A stretch of DNA of 64,000 bases from Psychroserpens sp. Hel_I_66 (GCF_000799465.1 NZ_JUGU01000001.1:3740501-3804500); one strand, 5' to 3'; shown: positions 10,183 through 19,493, counted from the stretch's first letter. Translations and numbers: made by a program. The notes: generated by a model not told the origin, from the sequence alone.

Positions 10183-10190
10183 CAAAGCTA
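10183..10190 (-). promoter_or_regulatory. Bacteroidota -7 promoter element for the 978-residue cargo gene
   Basis: The minus strand reads TAGCTTTG, an exact match to TAnnTTTG, about 73 bases upstream of the start codon at 10110. No clear -33 TTG is visible. Confidence 0.55.
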
Positions 10191-10429
10191 AAAATTTATT
10201 TATTACATAGAAATATTGAGATTTTATTACAACTAATATTAAGGTGTTTCGTCGAAAAGTAATGAAATCCAACACTTTAAAAATTAGATGCTCTTATAAT
10301 ACTAACGAAATATTCGTGTATTTGGTTTTATAATGTAGAGCTTAAAACCAATAATCTTAAATCAAATTCTAGCTCATTAGAATAAATAAAATTGTCATTA
10401 GACTTACTTATGTTCATTATATAAACAAA

Positions 10430-10457
10430 AAAACGCACTATAGAAATAGTGCGTTTT
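10430..10457 (-). terminator. Rho-independent terminator of the 1179-residue T9SS cargo gene
   Basis: Perfect 12-base arms (AAAACGCACTAT and its complement) enclose the loop AGAA. The minus strand continues into a T-rich tract. It begins 22 bases past the stop at 10480. Confidence 0.88.
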
Positions 10458-10479
10458 CAAATTTATTTTAAAACGTAAT

Positions 10480-13400
10480 TTAGTTGATAATCACTTTTTG
10501 AGATTTTTGTTGTGAACCATTATTAAGTTTCACAATATAAACTCCAGTTGTAAATTCTGAAATATCAACTTCATTAGAATTGCTTCTGGTATCTAATTTA
10601 GATTTTAAGATCATTCGACCTTGAATGTCATAAATTTCCAACGTGGTATTTTGATCAAGTAAACCTTTTATAAATAAAGATTTAGGAGACTTTGTTGTGT
10701 ATATTTGAACTGTTTCGAAAGTTGCTTCTTGAGTTGATAACGCTTCCGAAGAAAATCTTAAAAAGAATCGTCCTGTTCCTGATAGATTAGTACTTGGTGT
10801 AATTACAAAATCTGATGTGTTTAACAATGTAAACGTATTGTCAACGGTATCTTCTAAATACACATCTACGTTATCTGGTACATCATTCTCTAAAATGCTA
10901 ATTGTTAATTGCTCTCCTTGATTGGCATTAACACCTAAAGGAATAATAACATTATTAACAGCATCATATTGTACAGATTGCACTCCTAGATCCATACCAG
11001 AGTTGTTTTCTACTAAATGAGAATAAATGGCAAATGCAGGTGCTTGACCTCCAACTAAACCAGAATCGTATCCTGGATCCATACCTAAAGTGGCATTGTC
11101 ATTAAAATAAACATCTGTTTTGTAAAGTGCATTCTCTCGAGAAAGTTGCAATTTAAGGTGAGCAAGATTGTCTAGTGCATTACGCCCAACAATAAAATCG
11201 TCTGTTGTACCTGTAGTTCTAGAATTTGCGTCAAAAGTAATTGTACCGCCTCCAGCTTTGGAAGCTAAAAGGAAACCTTGTCCTGGAGCAATCTTTGCAG
11301 TTGGGTTGGCATCTGAATAGGCTTGATTCCAAATCGTAAACCCATCTAAAGCTGCACCATCATATCCATAAACTCCTGAATTGAAAATACTAAATTCACT
11401 ATTATTATCTGCCAAGAAATCTGAAAGTCTTATATATGAAGAAAAAGGATTTCCTACTAAATTAAAAATACTAGCACTACCAACCGTAATAGGAGTTGTG
11501 ATTGTTGAGGTTAAAACATCACCTGTAAACTCAAATGTTGATCCCGTTGGTGTGTCTGAAGCTGTTCTATACCCAATACCAAAATTAAGAACTGAGGCAT
11601 CATTTGCAGGTGTATAATTAATATACTCATTTGTACTATTGTCAAACGGACCAAAAAGAAAAGATGGTACGCCTTCAATAGTTCCCGATGGTATATCTGG
11701 ATTAGCGTTTCTAAATGCTAAAAACGTTTGATTAGAATCTGTAACAGGCGCAGAAATTAAATCATTGGCACCGGTAGATGATCCTGAGTCTGCAAATTGG
11801 TTGACATGACGATTGTACGTCACTTTACCTTGCACATTATCTGAAATTAAAGACGAATAACTAGTAGACACTGAATTCATCTCAATTAAACCATTATTTA
11901 TAATACTAGAATTGGCTACTAACGATTGTCCGGAGGAAATAGATGTTGCACCAATTGAGTTGACATAAAAATTATTTGCCTGGATGTTTGAACCAATAAT
12001 ATAGGTGCCATCATAAATGTAAACATTTTCAGATCCCGTTGAATTAGACGGTTGGTTAGGGGACCAGCCATTATTCGCATATAGTAAACCGTCAAAAACA
12101 CTTACCAATTTAAAATTATCAAAACCAGAGTACTCATTTAAGCCATTATTTCTAACATCAATTTCTAAACCAACCGTATTTACACCATCTGGAATTTCAA
12201 AACGAACAGTACCTTGACCATCTGTTGCAGGAAAATTTCCGTCCAATAAAAATACATTAGGTTGTGCAACACCGTCATAAATAATTCTGTAACGTACATC
12301 ATCACTATTAGTATTAAATCCAATAACTTGCCAATCAAAGCTCAAAATTATGTTTTCATAAGTACTAACATCAATAGTTGAAAATGTTAATGTTGCAAAT
12401 CCTGTTGTGCCATTATCACCTTCGTCATTTAAATCATTTTCTCCAAAAATATTGTTTGAGAATGAGCTGTAATCCAATGGAGAAGCGTTTGCGATGTCAA
12501 TTACGTCGTAATATCCATCAATTCCCCATCCATTATCAAATGTAGGTATATTTGTTGTATAGGTCCACTCTGGAGTGGATCCATCAAAATCTTGCAGAGC
12601 TACCGTAATTAAAGGTCCATTAATATCAAAAGCATTACTTGGTCCAGAAAAGAAACTACCTGAAAAGGCAAATAAACTTACTCCAGTAGCTTCCTGGCCA
12701 AAAACTATTGCATTTAATATGGCAACACCATTTACAGCACTATAAGTTTGATTTGGAGGATCTAATGGTCCAGAAGCAATAACATTAATTGTACCGTTAT
12801 AATCGGTATCCAAATTTCCATTTACATCAACAGCAATTAACGTTGGGAAAGGGGTCATCGTCTCAAAAAGATTAGTATCTGTTGGTTGCGTTTCGAAGGC
12901 TAACGTTGTAGCTGTAACTTCAATTCTATTGTCATTTCCAGCAATTGAGGTTTGCGCTCCTCCAGCATCAACCGCATTAAATATAGATCCGCTAGCTCCA
13001 TCGGCAACTGCAGATGTAATAGTGATTTGAAATTGATCATTATCAATTACTGCGGAATTAAATGTAGCATAAAGACTAAAAGTTTTTGAACTATTATCTG
13101 CTGCTGCAAGTCCGGTGATACCAGAAAAAGAAGTGTTCTCTGTAACAGTTGTTACTTCGGAAATGTTAGTTGACCCATCAAAAATGGCTAAAGCAGCCAA
13201 AGATGAACTATTTGAGATATTAAGATCTAAATTGGTTAAAATCGTAGAAAGAGCATCAGCGTCTGATAGTGTATTTCCACCATCTTGAATACTAAACTCG
13301 GCAACTTTTATAGCATTGCTAGTAGTGAGGCCAGAGGTTGCTGAGAAATTTGAATAGGAAATATTATCTGTAGGATCAAAAGCTGTAGACACGATATTTG

Positions 13401-14019
13401 AATCTGTGCTATTTGCAGATAAAGGAATTATGTTCCCAATAAGTCTCGCTCCAGGCTCTGCGATACCATAATCTGCCCATACAGCTCTAGGCTGTATACG
13501 AAGCCATCCAGCATTTGTGGTGGAGTTCCAAGCGTACAATCTAAATGTAATAGTTCCTGAAGCTACAGAGTTAATATTCAATCCGTCAATATTAATAGTT
13601 GTGTTTGTATTTGCAGCAAGTGTTGATACTTCATCTAATGGTATTCCCGCAGTTGTAAAACCATCTAAACTATATAATAATTGAATTTGGCTAGGACCAT
13701 TTGCATTTCTTCTTAAACGAATATCAATTTCTGTAATTTGAATGTCATAACTAGCATTAGAAGTCACAGACCACTCAATGTAGTCACCTATTAATTCTGC
13801 TGAAGCTTGGTCTGTACCATCCCAGTTTCTGGTACTAAATGAAACTCCGTTACGTTGAATAACACCAGGTCCTCTAGAGAAACCTATCGATGATATAGAA
13901 GGGTCGTTACCCGTGGCAGTAGGTCCTGGACCATTTGCTCTGTCAATGGTAACAATTGTTTGTGCATTTAAAAAGCCACAAACAAGAATAGTAAAAATTA
14001 CTAAGTAAATTTTTTTCAT
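10480..14019 (-). CDS. T9SS cargo protein (1179 aa)
   Basis: A secreted protein with a signal peptide ending near GFLNAQ (residue 20). Residues about 25-200 form a beta-rich segment. About 215-470 contain an Ig-like module also present in the 1948-residue protein (FETQPTDTNLF, then DVNGNLDTDY). About 475-670 form a jelly-roll-like segment that also matches that protein. From about 730 to the end it has the shared cargo module (NDLISAP, FLFGPFDN, NLVGNPFSSY, IWNQAYSDANP, APGQGF) and a type A sorting domain (LEIYDIQGRMIL, TTGVYIVKLN). The three genes thus share blocks in different combinations. It is followed by its own terminator. Function is unknown; a surface adhesin or structural role is a guess. 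Confidence 0.9.
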   Translation of the reverse strand: MKKIYLVIFTILVCGFLNAQTIVTIDRANGPGPTATGNDPSISSIGFSRGPGVIQRNGVSFSTRNWDGTDQASAELIGDYIEWSVTSNASYDIQITEIDIRLRRNANGPSQIQLLYSLDGFTTAGIPLDEVSTLAANTNTTINIDGLNINSVASGTITFRLYAWNSTTNAGWLRIQPRAVWADYGIAEPGARLIGNIIPLSANSTDSNIVSTAFDPTDNISYSNFSATSGLTTSNAIKVAEFSIQDGGNTLSDADALSTILTNLDLNISNSSSLAALAIFDGSTNISEVTTVTENTSFSGITGLAAADNSSKTFSLYATFNSAVIDNDQFQITITSAVADGASGSIFNAVDAGGAQTSIAGNDNRIEVTATTLAFETQPTDTNLFETMTPFPTLIAVDVNGNLDTDYNGTINVIASGPLDPPNQTYSAVNGVAILNAIVFGQEATGVSLFAFSGSFFSGPSNAFDINGPLITVALQDFDGSTPEWTYTTNIPTFDNGWGIDGYYDVIDIANASPLDYSSFSNNIFGENDLNDEGDNGTTGFATLTFSTIDVSTYENIILSFDWQVIGFNTNSDDVRYRIIYDGVAQPNVFLLDGNFPATDGQGTVRFEIPDGVNTVGLEIDVRNNGLNEYSGFDNFKLVSVFDGLLYANNGWSPNQPSNSTGSENVYIYDGTYIIGSNIQANNFYVNSIGATSISSGQSLVANSSIINNGLIEMNSVSTSYSSLISDNVQGKVTYNRHVNQFADSGSSTGANDLISAPVTDSNQTFLAFRNANPDIPSGTIEGVPSFLFGPFDNSTNEYINYTPANDASVLNFGIGYRTASDTPTGSTFEFTGDVLTSTITTPITVGSASIFNLVGNPFSSYIRLSDFLADNNSEFSIFNSGVYGYDGAALDGFTIWNQAYSDANPTAKIAPGQGFLLASKAGGGTITFDANSRTTGTTDDFIVGRNALDNLAHLKLQLSRENALYKTDVYFNDNATLGMDPGYDSGLVGGQAPAFAIYSHLVENNSGMDLGVQSVQYDAVNNVIIPLGVNANQGEQLTISILENDVPDNVDVYLEDTVDNTFTLLNTSDFVITPSTNLSGTGRFFLRFSSEALSTQEATFETVQIYTTKSPKSLFIKGLLDQNTTLEIYDIQGRMILKSKLDTRSNSNEVDISEFTTGVYIVKLNNGSQQKSQKVIIN

Positions 14020-14052
14020 AATGATATAAGATAAATTAATTTCATAGGCCTA

Positions 14053-14074
14053 AATAATCAAATATCTGATTATT
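14053..14074. promoter_or_regulatory. Inverted repeat upstream of the 1179-residue cargo gene
   Basis: Eight-base arms AATAATCA and TGATTATT are separated by six bases. It lies 34 bases upstream of the start codon at 14019, so it could be an operator or a 5' leader hairpin. The sequence does not decide between these. Confidence 0.3.
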
Positions 14075-14218
14075 AAGATTTAGTGCAGGTATAACCAATC
14101 GTCAAAAGTAATAAAGGAATGTTTGATAAACAATTATTGACTGCTTTTTGTTACATACGATAAATATTTGAAAAAGTTTTTTATACCTAATAATTTTTTG
14201 ATAGGTAAAAGAATTTAA

Positions 14219-14377
14219 AGTCAACTTTCAAAAATTGCTTATATACAAGGTATTCAAGATGACATCCTTAAAATTTTTGATCTTATATTTTAATTAACTT
14301 ATAACCAAGGAGAGGTTTCAGAGTTGTGGGATGGTAATGCTAATGAGCACATTTTAGCAATAATTTCAAGACGGTGA
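14219..14377 (+). pseudogene. Decayed C-terminal fragment of a UDP-GlcNAc 2-epimerase gene
   Basis: One frame reads through the C-terminal end of a WecB-type epimerase, interrupted by an in-frame TAA at 14291-14293 and closed by TGA at 14375-14377. The part DDILKIFDLIF*LTY aligns without gaps to KDILEKINAIQTGTY of the intact wecB product in this window. The next part, YNQGEVSELWDG, matches YKEGQIPPLWDG, and the residues after it match further (A, IL, II). LWDG near the end is typical of the family. An upstream in-frame stop closes the fragment at about 14219, and no start or catalytic core remains. It marks a lost sugar-nucleotide gene at the left edge of the locus. The similarity is by eye and short, but the gapless alignment makes chance unlikely. 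Confidence 0.65.
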
Positions 14378-14408
14378 ACAATAAACTTTTTTAGTTTTAC
14401 GATTATTG

Positions 14409-14416
14409 TATTTTTG
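14409..14416 (+). promoter_or_regulatory. Bacteroidota -7 promoter element for rmlB
   Basis: TATTTTTG matches TAnnTTTG about 99 bases upstream of the ATG at 14515. The -33 half is not clear. Confidence 0.5.
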
Positions 14417-14514
14417 CAGATAGGTTTTTTTTGGATAATTTTTATTGAATCCTTTTTCATCTATTCATAAAAAATTCAGAAAATATAGAAAGGTTATTTA
14501 GGAAATTGTAAACA

Positions 14515-15564
14515 ATGAAAAGAAAGATTATTATTACTGGAGGCGCAGGTTTTATAGGTTCGCATGTAGTGCGTTTGCTGGTCAACAAATATCCAGACTA
14601 TCAAATTCTAAATTTGGATAGCTTAACTTATGCAGGGAATCTTGCAAATCTTAGAGATATTGAAGAAAAAGAAAACTATACATTTATAAAAGGTGATATT
14701 ACAGATGAAGCTTTTATAGAAAATTTGTTTCAAACTGAAAAACCAGATAGTGTTATTCATTTGGCTGCCGAATCCCATGTAGATAGATCTATAAAAGATC
14801 CTTTGGCATTTGCAAAGACCAACATATTGGGTACCATGATTTTACTCAATGCTTTTAAGAAATTATGGTCTGGTCAATGGGATAATAAATTGTTCTATCA
14901 TGTAAGTACAGATGAAGTTTACGGTTCTTTAGGTGAAAAAGGTTTATTTACAGAGACCACATCTTATGATCCAAACTCACCTTATTCTGCATCCAAAGCC
15001 AGTTCAGATCATTTTGTAAGAGCTTATGGTGAAACCTACGATCTTCCGTATGTGATTTCTAACTGTTCCAACAATTACGGGTCTTATCAATTTCCGGAGA
15101 AACTGATCCCTTTATTTATTAATAATATTATAAATAATAAGAGTTTACCGGTTTATGGAGATGGCAATTACACAAGGGATTGGTTGTATGTTGTTGATCA
15201 CGCTATTGCCATAGATTTAATCTTTCACAAAGGTGTTCTCAAAGAAACATATAATATTGGAGGTTTTAATGAATGGAAAAACATTGATTTAGTAAAGCTG
15301 CTCTGCCAACAAATGGATGCTAAATTAAACAGAGACAGTGGAACTAGCGAAAAGCTTATTACCTATGTGAAAGATAGACCAGGTCATGATTTGCGATATG
15401 CCATTGACGCTTCTAAAATTAATACACAATTAGGTTGGGAGCCTTCAGTTACTTTTGAAGAGGGCTTAAGTAAAACAATAGATTGGTATTTAAATAACGA
15501 AGATTGGTTGAAAAATGTGACTAGTGGTGATTATCTTAAATACTACGATAAGCAATATTCATAG
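14515..15564 (+). CDS. rmlB: dTDP-glucose 4,6-dehydratase
   Basis: This cytoplasmic NAD-dependent short-chain dehydrogenase converts dTDP-glucose to dTDP-4-keto-6-deoxyglucose, the precursor of rhamnose and other deoxysugars. The Rossmann motif GGAGFIG is at residues 9-15. TDEVYG carries the catalytic Asp-Glu pair of RmlB enzymes. YSASKASSDH supplies the Tyr-x3-Lys pair. The length of 349 residues is normal. It stands alone, with about 0.5 kb of non-coding DNA on each side. The other rhamnose genes (rmlA, rmlC, rmlD) are not in the window, so they must lie elsewhere or the sugar made is not rhamnose. The assignment to this family is strong. Confidence 0.93.
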   Translation: MKRKIIITGGAGFIGSHVVRLLVNKYPDYQILNLDSLTYAGNLANLRDIEEKENYTFIKGDITDEAFIENLFQTEKPDSVIHLAAESHVDRSIKDPLAFAKTNILGTMILLNAFKKLWSGQWDNKLFYHVSTDEVYGSLGEKGLFTETTSYDPNSPYSASKASSDHFVRAYGETYDLPYVISNCSNNYGSYQFPEKLIPLFINNIINNKSLPVYGDGNYTRDWLYVVDHAIAIDLIFHKGVLKETYNIGGFNEWKNIDLVKLLCQQMDAKLNRDSGTSEKLITYVKDRPGHDLRYAIDASKINTQLGWEPSVTFEEGLSKTIDWYLNNEDWLKNVTSGDYLKYYDKQYS

Positions 15565-16060
15565 TAATCATATCAGTGAGCTATTGTTTAAGTCTGGTTT
15601 TGCCAGATGCTCTAAATTATAGTTGCGTATTTTATCACCAATTCCATTATAATATGCTAGTGAATTAAAGCTATAAAACACTAATAGCCTACTCTTGAAG
15701 CTCTATATTTATCAAGTGTTAATTAAATGTCTTCTGAAATTTAAAATCTTACGTATTAGTTATAGAGTCAACAATTAATCGATAGCGACCTATATTTTAA
15801 AGGTAACGAAATGGATTATATCTTGTATCTCGCTATCAATCAATGGTCAAGAAAATTAAGCTCAACTATTTTTTTGGTAATCACTTTTTGGCTATGCCAA
15901 TGATTGTTGTATTTTTGCCCCTTGTTTAAAAATAATGTAATTCATACGCTTAAATAGGTTATATTATTTGGATTATAGCGTTCAAATTAATTTTTGATAT
16001 CATCTGAATTTTCAAATAGTATTGTATTTTAAATCTCATTAATTAACAGTTTAGTGTAAA
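15565..16060. other. 496-base intergenic region between two sugar-nucleotide genes
   Basis: It contains a good promoter (15888-15917) for the downstream epimerase. A weak hairpin (arms TCTGG and CCAGA, 15593-15607) follows rmlB but has no T tract. The minus strand has a 44-codon open stretch ending just after rmlB, without a convincing start or known similarity. Nothing else was recognised. Confidence 0.5.
15888..15917 (+). promoter_or_regulatory. Bacteroidota promoter of the UDP-glucuronate epimerase gene
   Basis: TTG at 15888-15890, a 19-base spacer, and TATTTTTG at 15910-15917 fit the TTG-N19-TAnnTTTG consensus. The start codon follows after about 143 bases, leaving a long leader. Confidence 0.7.
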
Positions 16061-17083
16061 ATGAAACAAACAATTTTAGTTACAGGAGCAGCTGGGTTTA
16101 TAGGTTTTCATTTGACAAAGCTGTTATTGAACTTGGGATATAATGTTATTGGTCTTGATAACATTAACGATTACTATGATGTCAATTTAAAATTTGCAAG
16201 GTTGAATTTGTTGGGTATTGACAGATCTGATGCCGAAAAAGAGCTATTGATATGTGAAAGTAAAACATATCCATCAAAGATGCGATTTGTAAAAATGAAT
16301 CTTGAAGACCGAAACGCGCTTCCTGAGTTATTTGAAAAACATACCATAGACATTGTTTGTAATTTGGCAGCTCAAGCAGGTGTTCGATATTCCATTGAGA
16401 ATCCTAATGTATATGTAGATAGCAATGTAGTTGGGTTTTTAAATGTTTTGGAATGTTGTAGAAATTATAAGGTTAGAAAGTTAGTTTTTGCAAGTAGCTC
16501 TAGCGTTTATGGTAATAGTGAAGATGTACCTTTTAAAGAATCTCAAAATGTAGATCACCCAATTAGTCTCTATGCTGCAACAAAAAAATCGAATGAATTA
16601 ATGGCGCATTGCTATAGTCATTTATATGGTTTTGAAACCATCGGTTTACGCTTTTTTACAGTTTACGGACCTTGGGGAAGACCAGATATGGCCATGTTTT
16701 TATTTACAGATGCTATAATAAATGATAAACCAATACAAGTTTTCAATAACGGAGATTTATCTAGGGATTTTACTTATATAGATGATATTGTTTCTGGCAT
16801 TGTTTCAACCCTGGTTGCAGATTCCAATACAAATACACCTTATAAATTATATAATATTGGTAATAGTCAGCCAATCAAATTACTGAGCTATATTGAAGAA
16901 ATTGAAAAGGCTTTGGGTAAAAAGGCGATTAAAAATATGAGGCCAATGCAAGCAGGTGATGTCAATCAAACCTTTGCAGATGTGACTGAGCTCAAAAAGG
17001 ATTATAAGTATGAGCCAAATAAACCAATTTCAAAAGGTATAGAAGATTTTGTAAGGTGGTTTAAGTCTTATTACAATATTTAA
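16061..17083 (+). CDS. UDP-glucuronate 4-epimerase-like NAD-dependent epimerase
   Basis: A cytoplasmic extended short-chain dehydrogenase, probably interconverting UDP-glucuronate and UDP-galacturonate for polysaccharide synthesis. GAAGFIGFH near residue 9 is the NAD-binding loop. YAATKKSNEL gives the catalytic Tyr-x3-Lys. TVYGPWGRPDMA and RDFTYIDDI are typical of the GAE/CapI group of UDP-uronate epimerases. The length of 340 residues is normal. The likely substrate, UDP-glucuronate, needs a UDP-glucose dehydrogenase, which is not in the window. Another UDP-hexose 4-epimerase is possible, but the motifs favour uronate. Confidence 0.85.
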   Translation: MKQTILVTGAAGFIGFHLTKLLLNLGYNVIGLDNINDYYDVNLKFARLNLLGIDRSDAEKELLICESKTYPSKMRFVKMNLEDRNALPELFEKHTIDIVCNLAAQAGVRYSIENPNVYVDSNVVGFLNVLECCRNYKVRKLVFASSSSVYGNSEDVPFKESQNVDHPISLYAATKKSNELMAHCYSHLYGFETIGLRFFTVYGPWGRPDMAMFLFTDAIINDKPIQVFNNGDLSRDFTYIDDIVSGIVSTLVADSNTNTPYKLYNIGNSQPIKLLSYIEEIEKALGKKAIKNMRPMQAGDVNQTFADVTELKKDYKYEPNKPISKGIEDFVRWFKSYYNI

Positions 17084-17249
17084 ACAATTTAAGGCAGAAA
17101 TGAAATAGAGTTTTAAAATCAAACTATAATTTTTTTATTTCTTTAATTTTAGAAAGCTTGTTTTTTTTATGAAGCGTGTGTCAAAAAAGAATATAAGAAT
17201 TAAAGCCTTAAGATAAATGTGTTTAAATGAAATAAGTAAATTTTATGTT

Positions 17250-17257
17250 TATTTTTG
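17250..17257 (+). promoter_or_regulatory. Possible -7 promoter element of the main polysaccharide operon
   Basis: TATTTTTG matches TAnnTTTG about 114 bases upstream of the ABC permease start. No TTG lies at the right distance, so this is a moderate call. The 287-base gap holding it has no other feature apart from a few very short open frames. Confidence 0.4.
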
Positions 17258-17370
17258 CCAATCTTTAAGAAATGAATGTCATTAAAAATAAAGTATAATT
17301 GAATATAAATATCAGTATTTTGAAAATTTTTAAAAGTGTTATGAAAAAAAGTATTTACAATAATAATTAA

Positions 17371-18225
17371 ATGAGTGATTCAAATCAATATAAACTCGTA
17401 ATTGAGCCTAAAACAAAGCTATTAGATCTTAATCTAAAAGAGGTATGGCGTTATCGTGATTTGCTTGTGTTGTTTGTGAGACGTGATTTTGTTGCGGTTT
17501 ACAAGCAAACTATTTTTGGTCCACTGTGGTTTTTCATTCAGCCAATATTAACAACCATTATGTTTATGGTTGTTTTTGGTGGTATTGCTAAAATGAGTAC
17601 CGACGGATTGCCACAAGCAGTCTTTTACTTGGCAGGTATTGTATGCTGGAATTATTTTGCTGAGGCTTTAAGGTCCACTTCAGAAACTTTTGTGGCAAAT
17701 GCCGGTATTTTTGGTAAAGTCTATTTCCCAAGAGTGATTACACCTTTATCAATAGTGGTTTCAAAACTCTTGACGTTTGGTGTTCAATTTGTGTTATTTC
17801 TCGTTGTATTCTTTTATTATTATTTGTTTACAGATGCAAACTTGTACCCAAACTCTGCTTTGTTTCTATTGCCTGTTTTAATTGTGATTACTGCAGGATT
17901 AGCATTAGGTTTAGGGTTGTTAATCACAGCGCTCACTACAAAATATAGGGATTTTAGATTTCTAATTAGCTTTGCTATTCAACTAGGGATGTATGCAACA
18001 CCAATCATTTATCCCTTGAGTGAGATAAAAGATCAATATATAAGATATGCAGTATTGGCAAACCCTATGAGCTCTATTATAGAAACGTTTAGATATTCAT
18101 TTACAGGTTCAGGTGAATTTAGTTGGTTGTCCTTAGGATATAGCTTTGGTTTTATGATATTACTACTCACTTTTGGCGTTTTAATGTTCAATAAAGTAGA
18201 AAAAACATTTATGGATACCGTTTAA
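17371..18225 (+). CDS. Wzm-type ABC-2 polysaccharide exporter permease
   Basis: Integral inner-membrane subunit of an ABC exporter that moves lipid-linked polysaccharide across the cytoplasmic membrane. It has 284 residues with a cytoplasmic N-terminus, an amphipathic segment with RRDFVAVYKQT, and about six hydrophobic helices starting near residue 48 (GPLWFFIQPILTTIMFMVVF). The TKYRDFRFL segment near residue 190 is characteristic of Wzm, TagG and KpsM proteins. The ATPase gene follows eight bases later, confirming the pair. It opens the long plus-strand operon that runs to 41218. Confidence 0.92.
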   Translation: MSDSNQYKLVIEPKTKLLDLNLKEVWRYRDLLVLFVRRDFVAVYKQTIFGPLWFFIQPILTTIMFMVVFGGIAKMSTDGLPQAVFYLAGIVCWNYFAEALRSTSETFVANAGIFGKVYFPRVITPLSIVVSKLLTFGVQFVLFLVVFFYYYLFTDANLYPNSALFLLPVLIVITAGLALGLGLLITALTTKYRDFRFLISFAIQLGMYATPIIYPLSEIKDQYIRYAVLANPMSSIIETFRYSFTGSGEFSWLSLGYSFGFMILLLTFGVLMFNKVEKTFMDTV

Positions 18226-18233
18226 TTATAATT

Positions 18234-19487
18234 ATGGAAAAGCCTATAATAAAAATAGAGAATTTGAGTAAACAGTACCGTTTAGGTACAATTGGTACTG
18301 GGACGCTTTCTCATGATATTAATCGCTGGTGGCATACAGTAAGAGGTAAAGAAGATCCTTATCTTAAGGTTGGTGAAGCTAATGACCGATCCAAAAAGGG
18401 TAACTCAGAGTATGTTTGGGCTTTAAAAGACTTAAATTTTGAAGTGAAGCAAGGTGAGATTTTAGGGATCATTGGTAAAAATGGTGCAGGTAAATCTACA
18501 CTTCTTAAGTTATTAAGTCGTGTGACAGCACCAACTACTGGTAAAATTACCTGTCATGGTCGTATTGCTTCGTTATTGGAAGTGGGTACAGGTTTTCATC
18601 CAGAACTAACAGGTAGAGAAAATATATACCTCAATGGAGCCATTTTAGGAATGACAAAAAAAGAAATTGCATCTAAATTTGAAGAGATTGTTGATTTTGC
18701 GGGTTGTGAAAATTATATTGAAACACCTGTAAAGCGATATTCTTCAGGTATGTACGTGCGTTTAGCCTTTGCAGTTGCAGCACATTTAGAACCAGATATC
18801 TTAGTGGTTGATGAGGTTTTGGCTGTAGGTGATGCAGAGTTTCAGAAAAAAGCGATTGGTAAGATGCAAGAAGTGAGCCAAGGACAAGGCAGAACAGTTA
18901 TATTTGTAAGTCACAACATGGCATCCATTAGAAGCTTATGTACTAATGCTATCGTTATGGAAAACGGAAAGTGTGTTTTTTCAGGTAGTACAAATGAAAG
19001 TGTTGAGTTTTATTTGGAAAATAATAAAATGGATGGTTTACAAACTAAATATACCTCCACTGCTACAACCACATCTGATTTAAGAATCAAGCAAGCGCGT
19101 ATATTTCCAAAAAATGGACAAATTCTAGTAGGTGAGAAATTATCTATTGATACCGAAATAGAAAGTGATACAGAGAATCTAGTGAATTTGCATTTAGGTA
19201 TTTATAAAATGACAGGAGAGAAAATATTACACCTGTCAAATATTTACGATAAGCATACTCAAACAATTAGATTTTCAGGGGTAAAAAATTTAGTGTGTAC
19301 AATACCAAATTTAAATTTATCACCAGGATTCTACACTATTAACTTGTCTTTACATAAAGATAATCAGAGACATCAAAGGTTAGAAAGTAGTTTGTCATTT
19401 CAAGTTGTTGAGAATGATTTTTATAAAATTGGTAAAATACCTCCATCTAACGAGGCAGTATTCTTAATTGATCAAGACTGGAAATAA
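18234..19487 (+). CDS. Wzt-type ABC exporter ATPase with C-terminal substrate domain
   Basis: ATPase partner of the preceding permease. Walker A (GKNGAGKST) is at residues 81-89. The signature region YSSGMYVRLAFAVA lies near 170, followed by Walker B (ILVVDEVLAVGD) and the switch His (VSHNMAS). Residues about 270-417 form an added beta-sandwich domain like that of Wzt. In the O9a and O12 systems of other bacteria, that domain binds the non-reducing end of the finished glycan. This suggests that the exporter recognises a chain terminus here too, but no obvious terminating methyltransferase or kinase is in the cluster. Confidence 0.92.
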   Translation: MEKPIIKIENLSKQYRLGTIGTGTLSHDINRWWHTVRGKEDPYLKVGEANDRSKKGNSEYVWALKDLNFEVKQGEILGIIGKNGAGKSTLLKLLSRVTAPTTGKITCHGRIASLLEVGTGFHPELTGRENIYLNGAILGMTKKEIASKFEEIVDFAGCENYIETPVKRYSSGMYVRLAFAVAAHLEPDILVVDEVLAVGDAEFQKKAIGKMQEVSQGQGRTVIFVSHNMASIRSLCTNAIVMENGKCVFSGSTNESVEFYLENNKMDGLQTKYTSTATTTSDLRIKQARIFPKNGQILVGEKLSIDTEIESDTENLVNLHLGIYKMTGEKILHLSNIYDKHTQTIRFSGVKNLVCTIPNLNLSPGFYTINLSLHKDNQRHQRLESSLSFQVVENDFYKIGKIPPSNEAVFLIDQDWK

Positions 19488-19493
19488 TAAGTA

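Larger units (their letters stand above)
10111..10479. other. 369-base intergenic region between two cargo genes
   Basis: It holds the likely promoter of the 978-residue gene (10183-10190) and the terminator of the 1179-residue gene (10430-10457). In between are only inverted repeats: arms TTGGTTTTA and TAAAACCAA at 10322-10351, and ACGAA and TTCGT at 10305-10317. No coding frame or RNA gene was recognised. Confidence 0.5.
14020..14514. other. 495-base divergent intergenic region at the polysaccharide border
   Basis: It separates the minus-strand cargo genes from the plus-strand polysaccharide locus. It holds an inverted repeat (14053-14074), a decayed epimerase fragment (14219-14377) and a -7 element in front of rmlB (14409-14416). 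No intact gene was seen. Confidence 0.6.

Noticed and set aside
15565..15740. 44-codon open stretch on the minus strand (contains YYNGIGDKIRNYNLEHLAKP) just after rmlB
   Set aside because: No convincing start codon or ribosome site, bounded by a stop upstream, and no recognised family. A chance frame in AT-rich DNA is possible. It is mentioned in the intergenic entry only.
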